Positions 35,263 to 43,270 of a stretch of DNA of 53,353 nt are shown here, one piece after another. The number at the start of each line of letters is the position of its first letter. Within the stretch, counting starts at the first letter, position 1. The stretch lies in assembly GCA_965657165.1 (NCBI GenBank), contig CBFHNG010000004.1, positions 1 to 53,353 of the forward strand, in the 5' to 3' direction. Source of the stretch: UBA3537 sp965657165 (GTDB taxonomy: Bacteria > Bacteroidota > Bacteroidia > Flavobacteriales > Flavobacteriaceae). Below the pieces are notes generated by a model that made no database searches, had not been told where the DNA came from, and worked only from the letters and a program-made list of their open reading frames with translations. A program made the translations under genes and the position numbers.

Positions 35263-35775
35263 TTACCAATTAGCTAGTGAAGCATTTATGATGTCCTGTG
35301 TTAAACGTTCGTAAATTTCTGTAATGGCTGTTGTTTTTTGGGAGCCAATAAGTTGTGCACTTCCTGAATAATCATAAAAAAATGAGAACCGTTTTTCAAA
35401 ATCAGCTTCTTCATCATTTGTATTTATAAAACGAACATTTACCGTAATTGTCAATCTGTTTTGAGCAGCAGTATTGTTGGCAGTTGCCGTTGTTGGAGCA
35501 ATTCTATATTCTACAATTTCACCTTCATAGATAATATCACCATTGGATTTTACTAAGTCCAAATTGGTTTGATTTAAAATCAAATCTTGAAGGGCAAGCG
35601 TAAAATCGCGTTCAATTCCTGGTTCAATAAGCGCAGCGGTATTTTGAAAATAATTGACTTGAAAAGTTTTGGTGTTGCTGTCTATTGAAATCCCAGTAAA
35701 TGAATACGCACCACACCCAACGTAGGTAGTGAAAACTCCAAACAAAAAAACTGTGCGTAGCGTTTTATAAATCAT
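35263..35775 (-). CDS. lptE: LptE-like LPS assembly lipoprotein
   Basis: 170 residues. Signal peptide with lipobox TTYVGC, then GAYSFTGISIDSNTKTFQVNYF, the pattern of Bacteroidota LptE (acts with LptD to insert lipopolysaccharide into the outer membrane). Later, DFTLALQDLILNQTNLDLV and GEIVEYRIAPTTATANN are also typical. It overlaps the sigma-54 activator gene by 11 bases. Confidence 0.85.
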   Translation of the reverse strand: MIYKTLRTVFLFGVFTTYVGCGAYSFTGISIDSNTKTFQVNYFQNTAALIEPGIERDFTLALQDLILNQTNLDLVKSNGDIIYEGEIVEYRIAPTTATANNTAAQNRLTITVNVRFINTNDEEADFEKRFSFFYDYSGSAQLIGSQKTTAITEIYERLTQDIINASLANW

Positions 35776-37027
35776 ATTGCTTTATTTTTCTATACAGCGT
35801 GCGTTCCGAAATACCAAGTTCGTCTGCGGCAAGTTTTCGTTTGCCATTGTGCCGTTCCAGAGATTTTTTTATCAATTCTATTTCTTTGTCATGTAAAGAT
35901 AGTGTTTCTTCCTCTTCCTCAACATCTTCAATAAAATCAAATTTTTCTTTTGAATCAACAATTTCAATTGCAGGTTCATTGGTTCTATGTCCTGATAGCG
36001 CCAAAACTTCTTCTTTTTGAGAAGTATTGTTGGACGATTGATCACTATATATTTTTTGAATGAGATGTTCGTTTTTTTCTTGAACGTCTTTGTAGTTATC
36101 ATTTTGCATCAGTTCCATTGTAAGTTTTTTGAGATCATTCAAATCACTTTTCATATCAAAAAGAACTTTGTACAAAATTTCGCGTTCTGTGCTAAAATCG
36201 CCTTCGGTTTTTTCTTTTTTGATGACTGCTGGAAGTTGATTTCCAAAATTTGGAAGATAGGTTTTAAGGGTGCTAGCATCAATCATTCTAGAGGATTCTA
36301 AAACAGAAATTTGTTCGGCAACATTTCGTAATTGCCTGATATTTCCCGACCAACGATAGTTTTGAAGCAATAGAATAGCATTATCATTCAAACGAATCGT
36401 TGGCATTTTATATTTCAATGCAAAATCGCTCGAAAATTTTCTAAATAACAAATGAATATCATCTTTTCTTTTGCGCAGCGCAGGAATAGGAATTTCTATA
36501 GTACTTAGTCGGTAATACAAATCCTCACGGAATTTTTCTTTTTCGATGGCTTCAAACATATTAACGTTTGTTGCTGCCACAATACGCACATCTGTTTTTT
36601 GAACCTTACTCGAACCAACTTTTATAAATTCTCCATTTTCTAGTACTCGTAATAAACGAACTTGTGTGGTAAGAGGAAGTTCGCCAACTTCGTCCAAAAA
36701 AATAGTACCCCCATCGGCGACTTCAAAATATCCCGAGCGTGTTTGTGTAGCTCCTGTAAATGCGCCTTTTTCGTGTCCAAAAAGCTCACTATCAATGGTG
36801 CCCTCTGGAATTGCACCACAGTTTACGGCTATATATTTTCCATGTTTTCTGTGGGAAAGTTGATGTATTATTTTTGGTACAACTTCTTTTCCAACACCAC
36901 TTTCTCCAGTAACCAAAACAGAAATATCTGTTGGTGCTACTTGAATTGCTTTTTCAATAGCACGATTTAGACCTTTGTCGTTCCCGATAATTCCAAAGCG
37001 TTGTTTTATAGATTGAACAGTTTCCAT
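35765..37027 (-). CDS. sigma-54-dependent transcriptional activator without receiver domain
   Basis: 420 residues. AAA+ sigma-54 interaction domain from near the N-terminus (about 10-240): Walker A TGESGVGKEVV (about 40-50), the sigma-54 contact loop ELFGHEKGAFTGATQ (about 81-95), Walker B GGTIFLDEVGELP (about 105-117), RREDLYYRL-like FREDLYYRLSTIEIPIPALRKR, and WSGNIRQLRN sensor II. A variable coiled stretch follows, then a Fis-type helix-turn-helix RKLAADELGISERTLYRKIKQYDL (about 395-418). With no N-terminal sensor it may be controlled by a partner or by its own level. It lies three bases after miaB and overlaps lptE. Confidence 0.93.
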   Translation of the reverse strand: METVQSIKQRFGIIGNDKGLNRAIEKAIQVAPTDISVLVTGESGVGKEVVPKIIHQLSHRKHGKYIAVNCGAIPEGTIDSELFGHEKGAFTGATQTRSGYFEVADGGTIFLDEVGELPLTTQVRLLRVLENGEFIKVGSSKVQKTDVRIVAATNVNMFEAIEKEKFREDLYYRLSTIEIPIPALRKRKDDIHLLFRKFSSDFALKYKMPTIRLNDNAILLLQNYRWSGNIRQLRNVAEQISVLESSRMIDASTLKTYLPNFGNQLPAVIKKEKTEGDFSTEREILYKVLFDMKSDLNDLKKLTMELMQNDNYKDVQEKNEHLIQKIYSDQSSNNTSQKEEVLALSGHRTNEPAIEIVDSKEKFDFIEDVEEEEETLSLHDKEIELIKKSLERHNGKRKLAADELGISERTLYRKIKQYDL

Positions 37028-37030
37028 ACC

Positions 37031-38476
37031 TTACATGTTTTTTGAATACCCAATAGCTTTTCCTTTCAAAGTAGCACTGGTACAATCTTCAATTTTTACC
37101 ATAACAAAATCACCTACTTTATAGTTTTCTTTTGGAAAAACAACAGTTGTATTTTGTGGATTTCTACCCGACCACTCAGCATCAGATTTTTTGGATGTTT
37201 TCTCAATAAGAACTTCTGTGACTTGATTTAAAAATTCTTGACTTCTGTGCAAGCTGTGTTTTTGTTGCAATTCTACAACTTCACTAAGGCGTCGCTTTTT
37301 GACTTCTTCAGGGATATCATCTTCCATTTTGCGTTCAGCTAATGTGCCTGGGCGCTCAGAATAGGCAAACATATAACCAAAACTATATTTTACATATTCC
37401 ATAAGACTTAAGGTGTCCTTATGATCTTCCTCAGTTTCTGTGGGGAAGCCACATATGATATCATGAGAAATTGAACAATCTGGTAAAAGTGTTTTGATAT
37501 TATCAATCAACTCAAAATATTCTTCGCGAGTGTGCTGGCGATTCATCGCTTTTAGTATGTTGTTGCTACCACTCTGAACCGGCAAGTGGATATAGTTGCA
37601 AATATTATCGTATTTAGCCATTGATTTAATGACATCCAAAGACATGTCTTGTGGATTTGATGTCGAAAAACGAAAACGCATTTTTGGTTGTGCTTTGGCA
37701 CAGAGTTCAAGCAAGGCTGCAAAATCTACAGCAGTTGCTTTTTGTAAATCAGATGCTTTTGAAAAATCCTTTTTTAGTCCACCACCATACCACAGAAAGC
37801 TGTCGACGTTTTGTCCTAAGAGTGTCACTTCCTTGAATCCTCTTTGGGCTAAATCATTGATTTCTTCCAAAATACTCTGTGGATCTCTGCTGCGCTCGCG
37901 ACCTCTAGTAAATGGGACGACGCAAAATGTACACATATTATCGCAACCCCGAGTGATAGATACAAACGCAGAAACACCATTGGAATTCAATCGAACTGGA
38001 GCAATATCGCCGTATGTTTCATCTTTGGATAAGATGACATTTACTGCATTTCGACCTTCTTCTACTTCTGCAATGAGGTTTGGTAAGTCTTTGTAGGCAT
38101 CTGGGCCAACCACGAGGTCAACTATTTTTTCTTCTTCTAAAAATTTACTCTTCAAACGTTCTGCCATACACCCAAGAACTCCAACTTTCATTTTTGGATT
38201 TTGACGCTTTACAGCATTGTATTTTTCTAGACGTTTTCGAACAGTTTGTTCCGCTTTATCTCTTATTGAGCATGTATTGACCAATACCAAATCAGCATCC
38301 TCAAGTTGAGATGTGGTATTAAACCCCTCTTTTTGAAGTATTGAAGCTACAATTTCGCTATCGCTAAAATTCATTTGACAGCCGTAGCTTTCAATGAATA
38401 ATTTTTTACTGTTATCTGGCTTAATAGCCAATTCTAGCGAGGTACCTTGTTTGTTTTCGTCAATAACTTTTTCCAT
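37031..38476 (-). CDS. miaB: tRNA-2-methylthio-N6-isopentenyladenosine synthase MiaB
   Basis: 481 residues from ATG at 38476 (MEKVIDENKQGTSLE). It adds 2-methylthio to i6A37 of tRNAs. Three MTTase cysteines: ESYGCQMNFSDSE (about 51-63), VNTCSIRDKAE (about 86-96), LGCMAER (about 120-126). The radical SAM motif is RGCDNMCTFCVVPFTRGRE (about 192-210), and a TRAM domain ends the protein. The frame is open upstream to 38521, but that Met lies before the likely transcription start at the TATCTTTG promoter. First gene of the unit with the sigma-54 activator, lptE and secG. Confidence 0.96.
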   Translation of the reverse strand: MEKVIDENKQGTSLELAIKPDNSKKLFIESYGCQMNFSDSEIVASILQKEGFNTTSQLEDADLVLVNTCSIRDKAEQTVRKRLEKYNAVKRQNPKMKVGVLGCMAERLKSKFLEEEKIVDLVVGPDAYKDLPNLIAEVEEGRNAVNVILSKDETYGDIAPVRLNSNGVSAFVSITRGCDNMCTFCVVPFTRGRERSRDPQSILEEINDLAQRGFKEVTLLGQNVDSFLWYGGGLKKDFSKASDLQKATAVDFAALLELCAKAQPKMRFRFSTSNPQDMSLDVIKSMAKYDNICNYIHLPVQSGSNNILKAMNRQHTREEYFELIDNIKTLLPDCSISHDIICGFPTETEEDHKDTLSLMEYVKYSFGYMFAYSERPGTLAERKMEDDIPEEVKKRRLSEVVELQQKHSLHRSQEFLNQVTEVLIEKTSKKSDAEWSGRNPQNTTVVFPKENYKVGDFVMVKIEDCTSATLKGKAIGYSKNM

Positions 38477-38510
38477 ATCTACATTTGTCTCATCTGGAAC
38501 AATAAGTGTG

Positions 38511-38550
38511 CAAAGATACAATATTTTTCTTTTTTATGACAAAGTGTCAT
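38511..38550 (-). promoter_or_regulatory. miaB promoter with dyad over the -33 element
   Basis: On the minus strand the -33 TTTG (antisense of 38540-38543), 21 bases, then TATCTTTG (antisense of 38511-38518), a perfect TAnnTTTG. The -33 lies in a perfect dyad ATGACA-AAG-TGTCAT (38536-38550). The same arrangement precedes groES (34022-34038). Confidence 0.65.
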
Positions 38551-38613
38551 GTTTTCTGTTACTATTTTAATATAAATTTAGTTTTAATTTGGTTATTCAA
38601 AAAAACCAAACCA

Positions 38614-39375
38614 ATGTCATCGTTTAATAATATTTCAAAAAAAATTGCTGAAGCACCAAGAATTGATTTTGGTGATTTGTTTAATGAATCTGTTCAAGTA
38701 TTTAAAAAAGTTTGGCTACAAGGATTTCTTCTTCAGTTATTATCTATTGGGATAAGCATGCCACTTCTATTTTTAAATTTTAGCATTTTACAGGATGCAG
38801 GGGTTGATTATAGTTCTCAGTTCAATATTCAAAACATATTAACTGATGATGCCTTGGCTCAACAAGATGGATCGGCTCTCATCATATATTATATGTTAAC
38901 TTTTGTTGTTGGAATCATTTCATCGCTACTATCTTTTGGTTTTTTTAGGATTGTAGGACAAATGGACAAAGGACAAGATTTTATATTTTCTGAGTTTTTA
39001 TATTTTTTTAGGAACGGTAGATTTACAAAATCAATTCTGTTGGTTTTGGCCAACTTTGGAGTTGCAATTTTAGCGGTACTTATGTGTGTGTTTCCAATTT
39101 TTTATGTTATGATTCCGCTCATGTTTGTCACACCATTTTATGTATACAACTCAGAACTATCCATTACAGAAGTTATAAAAAGCTCATTTGCACTTGGACA
39201 CAAAAAATGGGGGATTACCTTTGCAATTACATTACTTAATATTATCACTTTATACATCCTAATTATATTCACTTGCGGGCTAGGAGCACTGTTTTTTAGT
39301 TGTTTTTTACAACTACCAATTTATGTTTTGTATAAAAAAATCATTTCTTTTGAGAGTTTGGAAAATCAATTATAA
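38614..39375 (+). CDS. multi-pass membrane protein of unknown function
   Basis: 253 residues from ATG at 38614 (MSSFNNISKKIAEAPRIDFG). About five or six membrane segments, for example GFLLQLLSIGISMPLLFL, YYMLTFVVGIISSLLSFGFF, SILLVLANFGVAILAVLMCVFP and LNIITLYILIIFTCGLGALFFSC. FNESVQVFKKVWLQG before the first helix is typical of a Bacteroidota family with no function that I can name. It diverges from miaB and is followed by a stem (39416-39441) before topA. Confidence 0.8.
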   Translation: MSSFNNISKKIAEAPRIDFGDLFNESVQVFKKVWLQGFLLQLLSIGISMPLLFLNFSILQDAGVDYSSQFNIQNILTDDALAQQDGSALIIYYMLTFVVGIISSLLSFGFFRIVGQMDKGQDFIFSEFLYFFRNGRFTKSILLVLANFGVAILAVLMCVFPIFYVMIPLMFVTPFYVYNSELSITEVIKSSFALGHKKWGITFAITLLNIITLYILIIFTCGLGALFFSCFLQLPIYVLYKKIISFESLENQL

Positions 39376-39415
39376 ACTATTGATTTATAGGTAGTTAGAT
39401 TATACATTTTTAAAC

Positions 39416-39441
39416 TTTACCAAAGTATTTTTTTTGGTAAA
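39416..39441. other. nine-bp stem-loop in the topA leader region
   Basis: TTTACCAAA (39416-39424) and TTTGGTAAA (39433-39441) are perfect complements around an eight-base loop. No T run follows on plus. It may be an RNA structure at the end of the membrane-protein transcript or an operator of topA. A perfect TACATTTG (39489-39496) lies 20 bases before the topA ATG and may be its -7. Confidence 0.4.
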
Positions 39442-39516
39442 AAACGAATTTTGGGAAAAAATTAAAAAACAAAATTGAAAAATTCGACTACATTTGTTCC
39501 CTCAATAAAAAAATTT

Positions 39517-41997
39517 ATGGCCAAAAATCTTGTAATTGTCGAGTCGCCTGCAAAGGCAAAAACAATAGAAAAATTTCTTGGGAAAGACTTTAAAGTGGAA
39601 TCTAGCTTTGGGCACATTGCAGACCTTCCATCCAAAGAACTAGGAATAGATGTTGAAGGAGATTTTAAACCAAAATATGAAGTTACAAAAGACAAAAAAC
39701 CTGTTGTTAAGAAACTCAAAGATTTGGCAAAAAAAGCAGAAGTTGTATGGCTCGCAAGTGATGAAGATCGAGAAGGAGAGGCCATTGCATGGCACTTAGC
39801 AGAAACCCTTAAGCTAGACAAATCCAAAACAAAACGAATTGTTTTTCATGAAATTACAAAATCTGCTATAGAAAAAGCAGTGCAAAATCCAAGAAGTATA
39901 GACTATGACTTAGTTGATGCCCAACAAGCACGTAGAGTTCTGGACCGAATTGTAGGTTACGAACTTTCGCCAGTACTTTGGCGCAAGGTCAAAGGTGGAC
40001 TTTCTGCTGGAAGGGTACAGTCTGTTTCTGTTCGATTAATTGTTGAGCGTGAGCGTGAAATTCAATCATTTCAGCCCAAAGCATCATTCAAAGTTGATGC
40101 GGCATTTACAACTTCCAAAGGGCAAATATTTAAAGCCAAACTCCTAAAACCGTTTGATACTCAAGAAGAAGCAAATGCATTTTTGGAAAGTAACAAAAAC
40201 GCATTATTTTCTGTTGCTACGTTAGATAAAAAACCAGCAAAAAAATCACCTGCACCTCCGTTTACAACATCAACACTTCAGCAAGAAGCGGCTAGAAAAC
40301 TATATTTTTCTGTAAGTAAAACCATGAACATGGCGCAACGTTTATACGAAGCAGGATTGATTACTTACATGAGAACAGATAGTGTAAATTTATCTCAAGA
40401 AGCCCGAAATGCAGCCGCCAAAGAAATTGTGTCTGCATTTGGTGAAAATTATAGTAAAACACGAAATTTTAAAGGTAAATCTAAAGGTGCTCAAGAAGCA
40501 CATGAGGCTATTAGGCCAACAAATTTCTCGACGCATTCAGTCAATCTGGAGCGCGATCAGGCTCGATTGTATGATCTTATTTGGAAACGTGCGATTGCTT
40601 CACAAATGAGTGAAGCCCAATTGGAGCGTACTAACGTTAAAATTGTTACTTCAAACCACGATAAAGCATTTACAGCAAATGGAGAAGTTATTAAGTTTGA
40701 TGGATTTTTAAAAGTCTATCTTGAAGGGACAGACGACGAAAATACCGAACAAGAAGGTATGCTACCTGCAATGTCTGTTAATGAAAAACTGACAAATAAT
40801 TATATCACTGCAACCGAACGCTTTTCAAGACCACCATATAGATTTACGGAAGCCTCATTGGTAAAAAAATTAGAAGAATTAGGTATTGGTCGCCCATCGA
40901 CATATGCCCCTACAATTTCAACAATTCAAAATAGAAATTATGTAGAAAAAGGAACAGTAGAGGGCAAGGAACGACAGTATCGTTTGTTGACACTCAAAGA
41001 CAACATTTTAGAAGAAAAAACGCTATCTGAGAATTTTGGTTCGGACAAAGGAAAGCTTGTTCCAACAGATATAGGAATGATTGTTACAGACTTTTTAGTA
41101 AATCATTTTGAAGCAATTTTGGATTATAATTTTACAGCCAAAGTTGAAGCAGATTTTGATGCAATAGCCACCGGAAATGCCGATTGGACCAAAATGATGA
41201 AATCTTTTTATGGTGATTTTCATTCTCAAGTCGAGGATGTTCGAGAAAATGCCAACAGAGAGTCTGGTGAACGAATTCTAGGAACAGATCCAGCTACGGG
41301 TAGACAACTTAGTGTTCGTTTAGGGAAGTTTGGGCCCATGGCACAAATTGGAACTGCGGATGAGGAAGAGAAGCAAGTTTTTGCTAGTGTACCTCCAACA
41401 TTGCAGTTGAGTTCAATTACTTTTGAGCAGGCATTAGATTTATTTAAACTCCCAAAAGATTTGGGTGTATATGAAGGAGAAGATGTTTTAGTCAATAATG
41501 GTAGGTTTGGCCCTTATGTCAAGTTCGGTAAAAAATTCATTTCCCTGCCAAAGGGTGTAGATCCACTGAGTGTTGAAATGGATGAAGCCATAGAACTAAT
41601 TAAGGAAAAGGAAAAGGCTGACGCACCAATTTATGAATACGAAGGACTTCCAGTCCAAAAGGGAAAAGGGCGTTTTGGTCCTTTTATTAAGTGGAATAAT
41701 ATGTTCATCAATGTCAATAAAAAATACGATTGGGATCATCTTTCATCTGACGATATAGAGACTTTAATAAAAGACAAGATTCAAAAAGAAATTGACAAAA
41801 TTGTCCATGACTGGGAAGATGAAGGGATTCGTGTTGAAAAAGCACGTTGGGGCCGACATAACGTCATAAAAGGAAAAATAAAAATCGAACTTCCAAAATC
41901 GGTTGATGCATCTAAACTTACTTTGGAAGAAGTCAAAGTGCTATTAGAAAAAAACACCCCAAAAAAAGTATCACGAAGTCGAAAAAAAAAGAAATAG
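39517..41997 (+). CDS. topA: DNA topoisomerase I, cysteine-free, without zinc fingers
   Basis: 826 residues from ATG at 39517 (MAKNLVIVESPAKAKTIEK), the usual start. It relaxes negatively supercoiled DNA. TOPRIM motifs: VESPAKAKTIEKFLG (about 7-21) and SDEDREGEAIAWHL (about 73-86). The active-site tyrosine is in ITYMRTDSVNLS (about 286-297). The C-terminal part carries repeats of the RFGPYVK type (GKFGPMAQIG, NGRFGPYVKFGKKF, KGRFGPFIKW) instead of the tetra-cysteine zinc fingers of E. coli TopA; I see no cysteine anywhere in the sequence. Three bases separate it from the next gene, so they are co-transcribed. Confidence 0.96.
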   Translation: MAKNLVIVESPAKAKTIEKFLGKDFKVESSFGHIADLPSKELGIDVEGDFKPKYEVTKDKKPVVKKLKDLAKKAEVVWLASDEDREGEAIAWHLAETLKLDKSKTKRIVFHEITKSAIEKAVQNPRSIDYDLVDAQQARRVLDRIVGYELSPVLWRKVKGGLSAGRVQSVSVRLIVEREREIQSFQPKASFKVDAAFTTSKGQIFKAKLLKPFDTQEEANAFLESNKNALFSVATLDKKPAKKSPAPPFTTSTLQQEAARKLYFSVSKTMNMAQRLYEAGLITYMRTDSVNLSQEARNAAAKEIVSAFGENYSKTRNFKGKSKGAQEAHEAIRPTNFSTHSVNLERDQARLYDLIWKRAIASQMSEAQLERTNVKIVTSNHDKAFTANGEVIKFDGFLKVYLEGTDDENTEQEGMLPAMSVNEKLTNNYITATERFSRPPYRFTEASLVKKLEELGIGRPSTYAPTISTIQNRNYVEKGTVEGKERQYRLLTLKDNILEEKTLSENFGSDKGKLVPTDIGMIVTDFLVNHFEAILDYNFTAKVEADFDAIATGNADWTKMMKSFYGDFHSQVEDVRENANRESGERILGTDPATGRQLSVRLGKFGPMAQIGTADEEEKQVFASVPPTLQLSSITFEQALDLFKLPKDLGVYEGEDVLVNNGRFGPYVKFGKKFISLPKGVDPLSVEMDEAIELIKEKEKADAPIYEYEGLPVQKGKGRFGPFIKWNNMFINVNKKYDWDHLSSDDIETLIKDKIQKEIDKIVHDWEDEGIRVEKARWGRHNVIKGKIKIELPKSVDASKLTLEEVKVLLEKNTPKKVSRSRKKKK

Positions 41998-42000
41998 ACA

Positions 42001-43158
42001 ATGGATTTTAGTTTACTTACTCCAGTCTCTGATCGCCTTTTCGAATCCATCAAATTGTCTCATTTTCAGTCGCTTGGCCGAAAGTTAAAACTTCATACCT
42101 CCCAAACCCTTCCAGATTTAAAGGATGTAAATATTGCAATTTTTGGCGTTCTTGAAACTAGAAATGCAACTGACGATATTGGAGAAACTTTTCAACTCGA
42201 TGAAGTTCGAAAATCATTGTATTCTTTGTTTCCCGGAAATTGGAGTGTAAACATAGTAGATTTAGGGGATTTAAAAAATGGCGCATCAGTAAATGACACT
42301 TATTTTGCTGTAAGTCAACTTATAAAATCCTTGCTTGAGCAAAAAATTATTCCAATAATTATTGGTGGAAGTCAAGACCTCACCTATGCAAATTATCGTG
42401 CTTATGACACCATTAGACCAATGATAAATATTGTAAATATTGACAAAAGTTTTGATTTAGGTGATTCTTCAAAACCCATTACAAACACAAGCTACATAGG
42501 GAAAGTTATTCTTGAAAAGCCCTATAACTTGTTTAATTATACCACATTAGGCTACCAAACGTATTTCAATGCTCAAGAGGAAATAGACTTAATGGAAAAA
42601 TTATATTTTGAATACTATCGTTTAGGAAATATAAATAAGAACATAAAAACTGTAGAACCTGCACTTCGAGATGCGGATTTGGTAACGATTGATTTAAAAT
42701 CTGTTAAATCCTCTGAATTAAGTATCAAACAAAAATACTCTCCAAATGGTTTTGATGGGAAAGAAATATGCGCCATTTCACGTTATGCTGGTATAAGTAA
42801 CAGAGTATCATCATTTGGTATCTACGAATATAACCCATCGCCAGATGATGAAGCCACATCAATGCTTATTGCACAAATGATTTGGTATTTTATAGAAGGA
42901 TATTGTTGTCGACAGAAAGATGATCAATTTCAAAATACAGATGATTTTAACAAATACACTGTATTAGTTGAGGGCCAAGAATTGGTATTTTATAAGAGTT
43001 TAAAAACTGGCCGTTGGTGGATTGAAACACCATTTTTAGCCTTTGCAGATACTAAACAAAGAAAATATTCGTTATTAGCTTGTATGCACGAAGATTACGA
43101 GCAAGCAACAAAGGGTATAATTCCCGAACGTTGGTACAAAGCATGCAAAAAAAATTAA
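42001..43158 (+). CDS. degenerate ureohydrolase (arginase/formimidoylglutamase fold)
   Basis: 385 residues. The order of segments is that of arginase/agmatinase/formimidoylglutamase: VNIAIFGVLETRNA (about 41-54), IIPIIIGGSQDLTYANY (about 116-132), INIVNIDKSFDLG (about 141-153), ADLVTIDLKSVKSSE (about 226-240) and SPSPDDEATSMLIAQM-like NPSPDDEATSMLIAQMIW. The Mn ligands are mostly lost: GGDHS has become GGSQD, DAHxD has become DKSFD, and the DxDxxDP motif has become DLKSVKS. It is thus probably not a standard ureohydrolase. It lies three bases after topA and 112 bases before gldK, an arrangement I recognise from other flavobacteria, so a structural or regulatory job is possible. Confidence 0.85.
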   Translation: MDFSLLTPVSDRLFESIKLSHFQSLGRKLKLHTSQTLPDLKDVNIAIFGVLETRNATDDIGETFQLDEVRKSLYSLFPGNWSVNIVDLGDLKNGASVNDTYFAVSQLIKSLLEQKIIPIIIGGSQDLTYANYRAYDTIRPMINIVNIDKSFDLGDSSKPITNTSYIGKVILEKPYNLFNYTTLGYQTYFNAQEEIDLMEKLYFEYYRLGNINKNIKTVEPALRDADLVTIDLKSVKSSELSIKQKYSPNGFDGKEICAISRYAGISNRVSSFGIYEYNPSPDDEATSMLIAQMIWYFIEGYCCRQKDDQFQNTDDFNKYTVLVEGQELVFYKSLKTGRWWIETPFLAFADTKQRKYSLLACMHEDYEQATKGIIPERWYKACKKN

Positions 43159-43197
43159 TACTTTATGTTTTCATTAGGATTATTAAGTAAAAAAAAG

Positions 43198-43228
43198 TTG
43201 TAATTCTGAAAATATATAAATAAGTTTA
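43198..43228 (+). promoter_or_regulatory. candidate promoter of gldKLMN
   Basis: TTG at 43198-43200, 20 bases, then TAAGTTTA at 43221-43228 (seven of eight to TAnnTTTG). It lies 42 bases before the gldK ATG. A small stem GGGG-TTA-CCCC (43246-43256) falls in the leader that this promoter would give. Confidence 0.45.
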
Positions 43229-43270
43229 CGAACTTTAAAATATTAGGGGTTACCCCCAAATTAAATACTT

